This document shows positions 26,225-34,776 of a DNA stretch of 64,000 nucleotides, piece after piece (position 1 is the first letter of the stretch; the number at the start of each line of letters is the position of its first letter). The notes beneath the pieces are model-generated. The model had not been told where the DNA came from. It worked only from the letters and a program-made list of their open reading frames with translations, and searched no databases. Location: NCBI GenBank assembly GCA_905234755.1, contig CAJOIT010000001.1, forward strand, positions 1 to 64,000. The letters run 5' to 3'. The stretch is from an uncultured Bacteroidales bacterium (lineage in GTDB: Bacteria; Bacteroidota; Bacteroidia; Bacteroidales; ML635J-15). The position numbers and the translations under genes are program-made.

Positions 26225-26299
26225 CGGGGTGTAGCGCAGTCCGGTTAGCGCACCTGCTTTGGGAGCAGGGGGTCGCCAGTTCGAATCTGGCCACCCCGA
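26225..26299 (+). tRNA. tRNA-Pro (anticodon TGG)
   Basis: Acceptor CGGGGTG (26225-26231) pairs with CACCCCG (26292-26298); discriminator A26299. The anticodon arm CCTGC-TTTGGGA-GCAGG reads TGG, and the T arm carries GTTCGAATC. CCA is not encoded. Confidence 0.96.
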
Positions 26300-26336
26300 C
26301 AAAAAAAGCAAATCAAAGGTTATATATTTGTTTCGG

Positions 26337-26358
26337 ATTCCCTTAAGGGAATTTTTTT
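26337..26358 (+). terminator. Terminator of tRNA-Pro
   Basis: ATTCCCTTAAGGGAAT palindrome followed by a run of T, 37 bp after the tRNA. It touches the 3' end of the converging gene. Confidence 0.7.
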
Positions 26359-27226
26359 ATATAATACCAGCTCGTTTAGTATCGATTTCGGTCTTGTAGT
26401 AGTTGTAAACCTCGTATGCAATTTTTTCTACATTACCCTTGAAGAATCGCTTCCTGCCAAGTCCGACAACCCATCTTATTCCGTTTATAGGATCGGCAAG
26501 AAACATGCTGTCTATTTCTTTTATGTTTTGTTCGTTGATAGGGCTTTCATATATTTTCATGCCAAGATTTTGACTGGCAAGTTTTGCAACTCTTGTTGAG
26601 AAAACCTTGTTGGCAGAAATTGTTTCAGGCGATGAGGCGTATATCAGGGAGTTGTCCTTCATGAAAAAAATGTCGGATTGAATGCTTCTCCTGAAATTAC
26701 CGTTGCTGTCGGTTATGATAATGTCATCCAAACCTTTTTCTTCCTTTTGTTTTGCGCATAGCAATTCGAATGGGAAATTTGGAATGGCATCGGGTTGGGC
26801 AAATTCTGGCAGTTCGAGCACCTCGGTGAATATGCCGTTAGTGTTTATGCTGTAGTATTCGTGAGGCAGACTTTCTGCAGATATTAGTACAGAAAAAGTA
26901 TTGTCTGTTGCTAACTTCTTGTTGTTTGTGCAGTTACGGAAAATGGTGATTGTTATGTAGAATTCCATGTAGATTCGATTCTTTTTCAGCAGCAGCATTA
27001 TGTCGTTGGCAAATGATTTTGGCTTAAAATAGTCGTTTCTCATTCCGAGAGTTTCTGTCATTTGCTTTATGAACTTGAAATACATATCGAAATCATAAAC
27101 AAGGCAAGCATTTCCACGAAGTTGTATACTGAAAGAGTCACCCCATAGCAGACCACGGTTGTTGAAGTTCAGGCAGGGCTTGTCTGATGGCATGAATTCT
27201 CCGTTTAGCATTATGTGTCGAGCCAT
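26357..27226 (-). CDS. Aminotransferase class IV homologue, probably inactive
   Basis: The 289-residue protein follows the fold-type IV (BCAT/aminodeoxychorismate lyase) layout: NGEFMPSDKPCLNFNNRGLLWGD at the start and EEKGLDDIIITDSNGNFRRSIQSDIFF in the middle. By hand alignment the PLP-binding Lys, expected about 18-19 residues before the Gly of EEKG, falls on Asp146/Ala147, and the Glu that contacts the PLP ring nitrogen is replaced by Arg179/Arg180. If right, it is not a PLP enzyme. Its ATG overlaps the gmhB stop by one base (TAATG), making it the third gene of the holA-gmhB operon. Confidence 0.75.
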   Translation of the reverse strand: MARHIMLNGEFMPSDKPCLNFNNRGLLWGDSFSIQLRGNACLVYDFDMYFKFIKQMTETLGMRNDYFKPKSFANDIMLLLKKNRIYMEFYITITIFRNCTNNKKLATDNTFSVLISAESLPHEYYSINTNGIFTEVLELPEFAQPDAIPNFPFELLCAKQKEEKGLDDIIITDSNGNFRRSIQSDIFFMKDNSLIYASSPETISANKVFSTRVAKLASQNLGMKIYESPINEQNIKEIDSMFLADPINGIRWVVGLGRKRFFKGNVEKIAYEVYNYYKTEIDTKRAGII

Positions 27227-27714
27227 TATTCCGAAATTATTTTTTTGCAGATTTCAAGTATTCCCGAGTTTGATTCTATTAGGATGCCTTTTACACCAGC
27301 GTTTTGTGCGGCATCAATGTCGCGCTGGCTGTCGCCAATCATGAACGATTTGGTAGGGTCGATGTTGTATGTGGCTATGGCTTTTTCGATGAGGAGACCG
27401 TTGGGCTTGCGGCACAAGCATCGGCTTATTGAGTCGTGGTGGGGACAGAAGTAAAAGTCATCGATAGTGGTGTCGAATTTGCCTAAGTATTTGCATAGTT
27501 TCTCGTGCATTGCGTTGACATCAGCTTCTGTATAAATTCCTTTTGCAATTCCGCCTTGGTTCGAGATAATGATTACCTTGAATCCTGAATCTTTCAGCAG
27601 TTTTATAGCCTCGCCTACGGTTTCAAGGATTTCGAATTCATCAATGTTTTCGCAGTAGCGTCCGAGTTCCCTGTTTACAACACCATCCCTATCGAGAAAA
27701 ACAGCCTTGTTCAT
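27226..27714 (-). CDS. gmhB: D-glycero-D-manno-heptose 1,7-bisphosphate 7-phosphatase
   Basis: The 162-residue HAD phosphatase has FLDRDGVVN (nucleophile D8, acid D10), ISNQGGIAKG, a CPHH ... CLCRKP zinc-type loop and MIGDSQRDIDAAQNAG. GmhB removes the C7 phosphate on the route to ADP-heptose for the lipopolysaccharide core; histidinol-phosphate phosphatase relatives share the motifs, but gmhA (34192) in the same window favours the heptose role. It overlaps holA by ATGA and the downstream gene by one base. Confidence 0.9.
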   Translation of the reverse strand: MNKAVFLDRDGVVNRELGRYCENIDEFEILETVGEAIKLLKDSGFKVIIISNQGGIAKGIYTEADVNAMHEKLCKYLGKFDTTIDDFYFCPHHDSISRCLCRKPNGLLIEKAIATYNIDPTKSFMIGDSQRDIDAAQNAGVKGILIESNSGILEICKKIISE

Positions 27715-28712
27715 ACATGCATTATCTTGTAAATTAGTTCCTTGTATATGTCGCCATCTTCGTAGCTGCCCGACATTCCCTTGCTTTTTGCATCGGCATC
27801 GCGGAGGAATGATATTATGCTTAATGTTTTTTCGATAGGGTAATATCTGGCTGCTGTCAGGTATTCGTCAACGAAATATGGGTTTACGCCGAGAGTTGCA
27901 GCAAGTGCGTTTTTGCTCTTGTCGGTGGCTGCATGAACCTTCATTATTCTTGTGAAATAGTCGAAAATCTGCTTTATTGCCAGTCCGATATAAGTGCTTT
28001 TGGGATTTTTCGCAAAGTAGTCGGTAATCTGGTAGGCCTTTAGGGCGTTTCTTGACCCAATTGCTTTCTGTAGTTCGAAGATGTTGAAGTCGCGGTTTAC
28101 ACCGATGTTTCTTGCAACTACATCTGCACCGATAGGAGAGTTGTCGGTAACAGCGGTCCTAAGTTTCTTCATTTCGCCATCAAGACGCGATAGGTCGGCA
28201 CCGATGTGCTCGTACATAAGTCTTTGCGCATCGGGAGTTAGAGTGAGTTCGTATGATTTTGCGAGGTTCGAAACCCACCTTATCATCTCGTTTTCGTATA
28301 GTTTCTTCGATTCGAGTACAGCACCGATTTTTTCGGCGAGCTTTATTGCCTTGGTGCGCTTGTCGAGTTTTTGAGTTTCCTTTATAGCGAGTACGAGTAT
28401 GGTTGATTTCAGAGGAGCCTCGAAATATACATCCATGTCGGCTAGTGGTTTCAGGTGCTGTGCTTCCTTTACGATTACAACTTGGTAGTTCGACATCATT
28501 GGGAAACGGCGGGCTGCTTGTATTACGGTCGGAACATCGGTGTCGCGTCCGTATATTACCACTTGGTTGAATGCCTTTTCCTGTTCGGTGAGCACATTCT
28601 CTGCAATGTAGTCGGTAATCTTGTCGATGAAGTACGATTCTTCACCGTAGAGAAGGTACACGGGCTTGTATATCTTGTTTTTCAGGTCGTTTAAAATTTG
28701 GTCGTATGTCAT
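27711..28712 (-). CDS. holA: DNA polymerase III subunit delta
   Basis: The 333-residue protein has the delta-subunit layout: KPVYLLYGEESYFIDKITD (degenerate Walker A region), RRFPMMSNYQVVIVKEAQ, LVLAIKETQKLDKR, IGADLSRLDGEMKKL and a C-terminal helical collar domain. Delta opens the beta clamp within the clamp-loader complex. First gene of an operon with gmhB and the fold-type IV homologue, with 4-nt ATGA coupling to gmhB; the -7 box is at 28732. Confidence 0.93.
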   Translation of the reverse strand: MTYDQILNDLKNKIYKPVYLLYGEESYFIDKITDYIAENVLTEQEKAFNQVVIYGRDTDVPTVIQAARRFPMMSNYQVVIVKEAQHLKPLADMDVYFEAPLKSTILVLAIKETQKLDKRTKAIKLAEKIGAVLESKKLYENEMIRWVSNLAKSYELTLTPDAQRLMYEHIGADLSRLDGEMKKLRTAVTDNSPIGADVVARNIGVNRDFNIFELQKAIGSRNALKAYQITDYFAKNPKSTYIGLAIKQIFDYFTRIMKVHAATDKSKNALAATLGVNPYFVDEYLTAARYYPIEKTLSIISFLRDADAKSKGMSGSYEDGDIYKELIYKIMHV

Positions 28713-28731
28713 GACGAATAATTTTCAGGTG

Positions 28732-28739
28732 CAAAGATA
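28732..28739 (-). promoter_or_regulatory. -7 box of the holA operon
   Basis: TATCTTTG on the minus strand, 19 bp before the ATG. Confidence 0.65.
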
Positions 28740-28740
28740 A

Positions 28741-28995
28741 GAAAGATTCAAGGAATTAAAGATTTAAAGATTCAATTGTTTGAGATGCTTTATGGTTGTT
28801 TATGATTGCTAGCGCGAGCTAAAGGTTGTTTATGGAGGTTTGAAGTTGCTTAAGTGAGCTGAAGGTTGTTGAGACGCAAGATTTTGCGTCTCAACAATGT
28901 TGATTTTGGTACAGCAGATAAATTTCTATGCGAGATTACCGCAACAGTAAATCTTTAAAAGAAAATAGAAAATAAATTCATTTAGTTTAAATAAT
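28741..28995. repeat. Intergenic word tract with 14-bp inverted repeat
   Basis: This gap holds AAAGATTCAAGGAATTAAAG-type words, several GGTTGTTTATG and TTGAAGTTGCTT words, then a perfect inverted repeat TTGTTGAGACGCAA / TTGCGTCTCAACAA (28866-28879, 28884-28897) with a 4-nt loop and no T-run. No ORF. The hairpin could be an RNA structure or a REP-like element. Confidence 0.6.
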
Positions 28996-29026
28996 TTTGT
29001 CTCGTTTTGAAGATTTTGTAATCTTG
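28996..29026 (+). promoter_or_regulatory. Promoter of the sigma factor operon
   Basis: TTTG (28996-28999), 19 bp, TAATCTTG (29019-29026), one mismatch from TAnnTTTG. Confidence 0.45.
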
Positions 29027-29084
29027 CAGAAAAAAAATGCTTCAAGCAGGCAACCATTTAAAAATATCTGCGTTTATTGGGTGT

Positions 29085-29669
29085 ATGCGAAAGGAAAAGT
29101 TGGACATAAACAATGCCGACGATGCAATGAAGATCGTGGAGGGCTGCGTAAAGAACGACAGGCAATGCCAGCAGATTCTTTACAACCAGACATTTACGAA
29201 AATGATTGGTGCCTGCCTCCGCTACTCGTCAAATTACGACGAAGCAATGGATTTCGTGCAGGATGGCTACATAAAGGTGTTCAACAAGATTGGAAGCTAC
29301 AAGCCAACAGGTTCTTTGGTATCGTGGATAAAGCAAATTATTGTCAACAATTTGATTGACTCGTTGCGTAGGTCGAAGCAGAAGTTTGCCGAAATCGAGG
29401 AAGAACGCACCGACTATACCGACGACAGCGATGATGAATTGGAGCGCATAGCGCAAAACGACAAGAATGCGGAGCGGATAGTGGAACTTCTGCAAAAATT
29501 GACGCCAGCATACAGAATGGTGTTCAATATGTTTGTGGTTGAAGAACTTTCGCATCAGGAAATAGCCGATAGGTTGGGCATTTCGGTGGGAACATCGAAA
29601 TCGAACCTTGCTAAGGCAAAAATGAGACTGAAACAGATGTTTATAGATAAATACGGTGAAAATGAGTAA
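29085..29669 (+). CDS. ECF-type RNA polymerase sigma factor
   Basis: The 194-residue protein has sigma region 2 (YSSNYDEAMDFVQDGYIKVFNKI, SLVSWIKQIIVNNLIDSLRR) and region 4 (LLQKLTPAYRMVFNMFVVEELSHQEIADRLGISVGTSKSNLAKAK), typical of ECF factors. ATG 29085 gives a normal N-terminus; a longer frame from 29037 adds 16 atypical residues and would have almost no leader. The next gene overlaps by 8 nt (ATGAGTAA) and encodes a one-span membrane protein that looks like its anti-sigma partner. Target promoters are not evident here. Confidence 0.92.
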   Translation: MRKEKLDINNADDAMKIVEGCVKNDRQCQQILYNQTFTKMIGACLRYSSNYDEAMDFVQDGYIKVFNKIGSYKPTGSLVSWIKQIIVNNLIDSLRRSKQKFAEIEEERTDYTDDSDDELERIAQNDKNAERIVELLQKLTPAYRMVFNMFVVEELSHQEIADRLGISVGTSKSNLAKAKMRLKQMFIDKYGENE

Positions 29670-30903
29670 TTTAAAGAAAATATTATCCGAATACGAGGGT
29701 GAATTTAACCCCAACGGCTGGACGCAGCTTGAAAAGCGGTTGCCAAAGCCGTCATTTATGCAGAGGTTCGGCAAGTTTATTGTCGGATGGGCTGCAGGTG
29801 CATTGGTAGTTGCCGGCGTACTTGTGGCTGTGCTGTGGAATAATGATGAAAAGCCATCAACTGATGAACCTATTGCAAAATCCGAAATTTCAAATGCTGT
29901 GCAAGAAAGCGCAGGTGATGAAAATGTTGTTTCTGTTTCCGACCAGACCGCCACGCCAAGTGCAGAAATTTCTGAGCCCAAGCAAACCGCAACTGCTACC
30001 GAAATTGTAGAGCCCAAAAACACTGAAATTGCTGAATCGAAGGTAGAAACCGAACCTGCAAAGCAGTCTGAACCAGTGGTTAGTAACGAAAAGCAAGATG
30101 TGTCTTCCAGCAATCAGGACAATCAGCCCAAGCAAACACCCAAAACAATTTCGGAACCATCGTTCTCAGTTTCTTGCGACAAGCGCTGTACGCCAGCGAC
30201 TGCAAAGTTTGTCGCTGTTGGTGTTGAAGCAGATTGCGAAGTGGTATGGGACTTTGGCAATGGGAAGCAAGGCAATGGAAACAGCACAACTTGCGAATAT
30301 CGCAAAAAAGGAACCTACACGCCATCGGCATCGTTGTACCGTGGCGGAAAGTTGTTGAAAAAGACAACCCTCAATGCAATTACAATTGGCGAAACACCTA
30401 CAGTTGATTTTTCGTGGAGGTCAACCGACAACACCTATACATTTTATACAGGCAGGACGCTTAATTTGTCGTACAAATGGGAAATAGATGGCAAGTCATT
30501 CTCCGACAAGTCGGTAGAGCATGAATTTGTCCGCAGTGGCGACTATCCGATAAAGTTAGTGTTGACAGATGGCGAATGTTCGGCAGAAGCAACCAAGTCG
30601 GTTAAGGTGGTAATTTCACATGTGTATTTTGTGCCAAATGCATTTACGCCCGATTCGGATGGTGTAAATTCGACATTCGGTCCGATAGGCGAAGACATGG
30701 ATTTCAAGACATATAGTTTTGGTATAACTAATTCGAGGGGAGATGTGGTGTTTACCTCAACCGACCCTGCCGTGCAATGGAACGGTAAGATTAACAATGT
30801 AGGAACAGATGTGGAAGCTGGGGTTTACTATTGGATAATCAAGACGGTTGACCGTTATGGCAATAGCCAGACGCGGAAAGGCACAGTAAACGTAATGAGG
30901 TAG
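29662..30903 (+). CDS. Membrane-anchored anti-sigma-like protein with PKD-like and CHU_C domains
   Basis: The 413-residue protein has a short cytoplasmic N-terminus (1-36, with WTQLEKRLP as in Bacteroidota anti-sigma-like proteins) and one membrane span (about 38-60, FIVGWAAGALVVAGVLVAVLW). Then come a Glu/Lys/Pro/Thr-rich linker (60-165), two PKD-like domains (about 165-310; WDFGNGKQGNG and a KWEIDGKS segment), and a gliding-type C-terminal domain (FVPNAFTPDSDGVNSTF, WNGKINNVG, GVYYWII). Coupled to the ECF sigma gene by an 8-nt overlap, it probably senses an envelope or T9SS state. The CTD is odd on a protein held in the inner membrane. A strong terminator follows. Confidence 0.8.
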   Translation: MSNLKKILSEYEGEFNPNGWTQLEKRLPKPSFMQRFGKFIVGWAAGALVVAGVLVAVLWNNDEKPSTDEPIAKSEISNAVQESAGDENVVSVSDQTATPSAEISEPKQTATATEIVEPKNTEIAESKVETEPAKQSEPVVSNEKQDVSSSNQDNQPKQTPKTISEPSFSVSCDKRCTPATAKFVAVGVEADCEVVWDFGNGKQGNGNSTTCEYRKKGTYTPSASLYRGGKLLKKTTLNAITIGETPTVDFSWRSTDNTYTFYTGRTLNLSYKWEIDGKSFSDKSVEHEFVRSGDYPIKLVLTDGECSAEATKSVKVVISHVYFVPNAFTPDSDGVNSTFGPIGEDMDFKTYSFGITNSRGDVVFTSTDPAVQWNGKINNVGTDVEAGVYYWIIKTVDRYGNSQTRKGTVNVMR

Positions 30904-30916
30904 AGTATTATGATTT

Positions 30917-30957
30917 ACAAAAGGTCGCCTATGGAAATGGGCGACCTTTTGTTTTTT
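30917..30957 (+). terminator. Terminator of sigma/anti-sigma operon
   Basis: Thirteen-base stem ACAAAAGGTCGCC / GGCGACCTTTTGT followed by TTTTT. Confidence 0.9.
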
Positions 30958-31019
30958 AGCGTGGATTGTTGATTTATGCAATCAATCTAAAATCGTAAAT
31001 CTAAAATCTAAATTTACAT

Positions 31020-31027
31020 TATCTTTG
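31020..31027 (+). promoter_or_regulatory. -7 box of gltX
   Basis: TATCTTTG, 22 bp before the ATG. Confidence 0.65.
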
Positions 31028-31049
31028 CACCACTAAATTTTAAGACATT

Positions 31050-32558
31050 ATGGTAAGAGTAAGATTTGCACCAAGTCCTACGGGACCGCTTCATATTGGC
31101 GGAGTTAGAACCGCATTGTACAACTATTTGTTTGCCCGTCATAATGGCGGACAGATGATTCTCCGAATTGAAGATACCGACCAGACCCGCTACGTAGAGG
31201 GTGCCGAGGAATACATTATGAATTCGCTCGAATGGTGCGGCATTAAGTTCGATGAGGGTATCCGCGAAGGCGGAAAATACGGTCCGTACCGCCAGAGCGA
31301 CCGCAAGGACATTTATGCAAAATATGCACAGATGCTTATTGACAATGGTAGCGTCTATATGGCTTTCGATACACCAGAAGAATTGAACGAACTGCGCGCC
31401 GCTGCCGAGAAGGAAGGCAAAACCTTCATTTACAACTTCTCCACTCGTATGAGCCTACGCAATAGCTTATCAATTAGCAAGGAAGAGGTTGACGAACTTT
31501 TGAAAAACGGTACTCCGTATGTTCTTCGCTTCAAGGTTCCGGAAAACCGCGTACTCGAAACACATGACGAAATCCGTGGCGACATAACATTCAATACCAA
31601 GGAAATGGACGACAAGGTGCTGATGAAGACCGACGGCTTGCCAACCTACCACCTTGCAAACATCGTCGACGACCACCTGATGGAAATCACTCATGTAATT
31701 CGTGGCGAAGAATGGTTGCCTTCGTTGCCGTTGCACATACTTTTGTACGAAGCATTTGGCTGGGAACATCCTAAGTTCGCCCACTTGCCGCTGATTCTCA
31801 AGCCGAGCGGAAAAGGTAAGCTCAGCAAGCGCGACGGCGACCAGCTTGGTTTCCCTGTTTTCCCGATGCAGTTCAACAACAACGGCGAAATGTGCAAGGG
31901 CTACCGCGAAGACGGATATTTCCCCGAGGCTTTCATCAATATGCTTGCACTTTTGGGCTGGAACCCAGGCACCGAGCAGGAAATCTTCTCGATGGACGAG
32001 CTCATAAAGGAATTCACGATTGAGCGTGTTGGTAAGAGCGGAAGCCGTTTCGACCCCGACAAGACAAAGTGGTTCAACCACCAGTACATTTTGAAGAAAT
32101 CGGCAGAGGATGTTGCAGAACTTTTCCGCAAGGATTTGGATGCTCGCGGTGTTGACTATTCAAAGATTGATGTTGTGCGTATTTGCGAACTTATGAAGGA
32201 AAGAATTTCGTTCATCCACGAAATGTGGGACGAAACCCGCTTCTTCTTCGAGACTCCGACGCATTTTGACGAGAAGTTCAAGAAGAAATCCTGTAAGGAA
32301 GACACCGCCGAGGTTCTCGAAACCTTGATTACCATACTCGACAAATGCTCAGATTTCAAGCCCGAAACCACCGAAAGTGCTGTAAAGGCATGGATTGAAG
32401 GCAACGAATGGGGCTTTGGAAAGGTTATGTCACCGTTCCGTTTGGCAGTAGTAGGCGAGGGCAAAGGTCCGAGTGTATTCGACATGATTGAGGTTATAGG
32501 CAAGGACGAAACCTTGAAGAGGATAGGAAATTTAGTTAAGGAATTGCGTTCCTGCTAA
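31050..32558 (+). CDS. gltX: Glutamyl-tRNA synthetase
   Basis: The 502-residue class I synthetase has the HIGH-type motif in FAPSPTGPLHIGG (residues 6-18), the zinc-less middle region, and the KMSKS-type motif GKLSKRDGD with the family's WEHPKFAHLPLIL just before. It charges tRNA-Glu, whose gene lies at 7959. The downstream ATP-grasp gene starts 28 nt after its stop, so they probably form an operon. Confidence 0.97.
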   Translation: MVRVRFAPSPTGPLHIGGVRTALYNYLFARHNGGQMILRIEDTDQTRYVEGAEEYIMNSLEWCGIKFDEGIREGGKYGPYRQSDRKDIYAKYAQMLIDNGSVYMAFDTPEELNELRAAAEKEGKTFIYNFSTRMSLRNSLSISKEEVDELLKNGTPYVLRFKVPENRVLETHDEIRGDITFNTKEMDDKVLMKTDGLPTYHLANIVDDHLMEITHVIRGEEWLPSLPLHILLYEAFGWEHPKFAHLPLILKPSGKGKLSKRDGDQLGFPVFPMQFNNNGEMCKGYREDGYFPEAFINMLALLGWNPGTEQEIFSMDELIKEFTIERVGKSGSRFDPDKTKWFNHQYILKKSAEDVAELFRKDLDARGVDYSKIDVVRICELMKERISFIHEMWDETRFFFETPTHFDEKFKKKSCKEDTAEVLETLITILDKCSDFKPETTESAVKAWIEGNEWGFGKVMSPFRLAVVGEGKGPSVFDMIEVIGKDETLKRIGNLVKELRSC

Positions 32559-32586
32559 AATCGTTGAAGTACAAAACATATAGGAA

Positions 32587-33738
32587 ATGTTGATATTAGA
32601 AAAACCATACGTATCGGAAACACTTATCCGTACAGCAATAGAGAAGAATCTGCCAGTTTTGCGCAACAGCATGTCGGAAATGCTTGTTGCACGTGGCAAC
32701 AAGTTGAATTTGTACGATGACAATGCTTTTGCTGCTGAGTATGAAAAGAGGCATCGTCTTTATTCAATGTCCGAAAATGGACTTGGATGGATTGTGGAAC
32801 ACCTTAAGGACAAGGAACTTATTGACAAGATAGGTCTACTCAAGGACAAGGCTACATTCCGCCGTATATGCAGCAATATGTATCCCGACTTTTTCTTCAA
32901 GGAAGTGGAGGTTGCAGAACTCATAAAGATGAGTACTGACGGATTGAAGTTCCCACTTGTGCTTAAGCCATCTGTTGGATTTCTGAGCGTGGGAGTGTAT
33001 GTAGTGCGCGATGAGGCAGAATGGAAAACCGCAATAGCCGACATCGAGAAAAATTTTGCAAAATCAAGTGCCCAGTTCCCTGAATTTGTTGTTGGCACGG
33101 CAAAATTCCTTATCGAAGAATATATACATGGTGAAGAATACGCAGTGGATGCTTATTTCGATGAAAACGGCAATCCTGCAATCCTGAACATTTATCATCA
33201 CAGATTTGCATCGGAGTCGGATACCAGCGATAGACTATACTGCTTGAGCAAAGTACTTTACGATACATACGAGCAGACTTTCACCGATTTCCTGATAAGC
33301 ACCAACAAGGTCATTGGGTTGCGCAATTTCCCAATGCACATTGAGTTCCGCTACGATGGAAAGAAGGCTATTCCAATAGAAATAAATCCGTTGCGTTTCG
33401 CAGGTTTCTGCCTCAACGAACTCCAGACGCATATTACTGGAATACACCCGGTTGTTGCTTACTTTGAAAACATACACATCAGCAAGGAGGAAATGTGGAA
33501 GGGTCGCGAAAACGACACTTATAGTTTCCTCGTGCTTGAACGCCCTGCACAGGCACCTGCAAATGCAGTGTTCGATAGCGCAAAGTTCAAGGCATCGTTC
33601 TCGGATGTTCTCGAAATCCGCGAGGTAAAGGAAGCCGCCGTTGGCGTTGCTGCAACAGCGTTTACGCGTACCGACAAGGCTCACGAGGCAGAACTTGATA
33701 GAATCCTGACTCTCGACATGATGGAGTTCATGAAGTAA
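32587..33738 (+). CDS. ATP-grasp domain protein, substrate unknown
   Basis: The 383-residue protein has an N-terminal pre-ATP-grasp region, then an ATP-grasp fold: FPLVLKPSVGFLSVGVYVV (phosphate-binding Lys and Gly loop), FLIEEYIHGEEYAVDAYFDENG, and RNFPMHIEFRYDGKKAIPIEINPLRFAG with the metal-binding Glu/Asn. Such enzymes join a carboxylate to an amine or thiol via an acylphosphate. The substrate is unknown; with gltX upstream, an amino-acid ligase role is possible but unproved. No terminator is obvious, and the converging thioesterase terminator lies at 33779. Confidence 0.8.
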   Translation: MLILEKPYVSETLIRTAIEKNLPVLRNSMSEMLVARGNKLNLYDDNAFAAEYEKRHRLYSMSENGLGWIVEHLKDKELIDKIGLLKDKATFRRICSNMYPDFFFKEVEVAELIKMSTDGLKFPLVLKPSVGFLSVGVYVVRDEAEWKTAIADIEKNFAKSSAQFPEFVVGTAKFLIEEYIHGEEYAVDAYFDENGNPAILNIYHHRFASESDTSDRLYCLSKVLYDTYEQTFTDFLISTNKVIGLRNFPMHIEFRYDGKKAIPIEINPLRFAGFCLNELQTHITGIHPVVAYFENIHISKEEMWKGRENDTYSFLVLERPAQAPANAVFDSAKFKASFSDVLEIREVKEAAVGVAATAFTRTDKAHEAELDRILTLDMMEFMK

Positions 33739-33773
33739 GATTTTAGGTGCTTGTCATTACAGAAGCCAAAAAA

Positions 33774-34199
33774 CTATTTAGACGACCTATCTTTTAGGTC
33801 GTCTATTTTACATCCCACCTCGGTCACTACGGCAACATTAGTGCCAAGTTCATCGGTAATGTTGATTTCAAAAAAGCAGTTCCTGCGGCCTGACTTAAGG
33901 CATTTTGCTTCGGCGATTAGTTTTTTGCCACGAACTTGATTTAGGAACATGATGTGGGCAGATTCGGTTACTGCAGACAGTTTTTCTGCATTGGCAGCCA
34001 CGGCATAGCAAAAGTCGGCAAGAGTGAATATTGCTCCGCCCATAACTGCACCAACCGTATTCCGGTGGCGGTCTTCAATTTTCAGTTCGCATTTTGCGTA
34101 ATTGTCTGCTACGGCAACAATTTCGATTCCAGTTACTTCGGTTGCAAACTTATCACCGCTAAAAATTTCTTTTACTTGTTGCAGGTTTAATTTATTCAT
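33774..34199 (-). CDS. PaaI-like hotdog-fold thioesterase
   Basis: The 141-residue protein has hotdog features: HRNTVGAVMGGAIFTLADFCYAVAAN (active-site helix with Asp) and MFLNQVRGKKLIAEAKCLKSGRR. It probably hydrolyses acyl-CoA thioesters in the cytoplasm. ATG 34199 overlaps the gmhA stop by 8 nt (ATGAATAA), so a longer frame starting at 34235 is not needed. It is the last gene of the GT4-gmhA-thioesterase operon; its 3' coding end leads straight into a terminator hairpin (33779-33805). Confidence 0.85.
   Translation of the reverse strand: MNKLNLQQVKEIFSGDKFATEVTGIEIVAVADNYAKCELKIEDRHRNTVGAVMGGAIFTLADFCYAVAANAEKLSAVTESAHIMFLNQVRGKKLIAEAKCLKSGRRNCFFEINITDELGTNVAVVTEVGCKIDDLKDRSSK
33779..33805 (-). 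terminator. Terminator overlapping the thioesterase 3' end
   Basis: TAGACGACCTA / TAGGTCGTCTA stem on the minus strand, lying within the last codons of the gene, then AAATAG and a T-run. Confidence 0.7.
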
Positions 34200-34776
34200 T
34201 TTCAAACAATTCCTTTTCAACAAGTTCACAAACAATATGACCTATCATAATATGAGCTTCCTGTATTCTTGGTGTGCAGGTAGATGGAACATTTATCAGC
34301 AAATCGGATATGGATGCAATTTTTCCGCCGTCTTTACCTGTCATTGCTATGGTTGAAACACCAATTTCGTGGGCTTTCTCAAATGCATGAAGCACATTTG
34401 CCGAATTGCCCGATGTTGTTATTCCGACAAGCATATCGCCTTTATGACCTACAGCCTCTATTGCTCTCGCATATACATTTTCGAATCCATAGTCGTTCGA
34501 AACGGATGTCATGTATGACGAATTGCAGTGCAAAGCCTCTGCATATAGCGGTTTGCGGTCAAGATAGAAGCGTCCAGACAATTCTGCTGCGATATGCTGG
34601 GCATCGGCCGCGCTTCCGCCGTTTCCACAGAAAAGCACTTTTCTGCTGTTCCTGTATGTGCTGATAATCGTATCTTTGAAAGAGCATATTTTGCGCAGCA
34701 AATCATTGTCGTTGAGAATTGCACGCTTTACATCTATGCTGTCGCGTATTATTTTTTCTATGTCGGTTGTAAGCAT
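34192..34776 (-). CDS. gmhA: Phosphoheptose isomerase
   Basis: The 194-residue SIS-domain enzyme has VLFCGNGGSAADAQHIAAELSGRF, ALHCNSSYMTSVSNDYGFENV and GDMLVGITTSGNSANVL, the pattern of GmhA. It turns sedoheptulose 7-phosphate into heptose 7-phosphate, the first step to ADP-heptose for lipopolysaccharide. Overlaps the upstream glycosyltransferase gene by one base (TGATG) and the thioesterase by 8 nt. gmhB is in a different operon 7 kb away. Confidence 0.94.
   Translation of the reverse strand: MLTTDIEKIIRDSIDVKRAILNDNDLLRKICSFKDTIISTYRNSRKVLFCGNGGSAADAQHIAAELSGRFYLDRKPLYAEALHCNSSYMTSVSNDYGFENVYARAIEAVGHKGDMLVGITTSGNSANVLHAFEKAHEIGVSTIAMTGKDGGKIASISDLLINVPSTCTPRIQEAHIMIGHIVCELVEKELFENE

Noticed and set aside
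7959..32558. tRNA-Glu/gltX and tRNA-Pro/proS pairs in one window as a linked system
   Set aside because: Genes are kilobases apart with separate promoters; chance proximity is the simplest reading.
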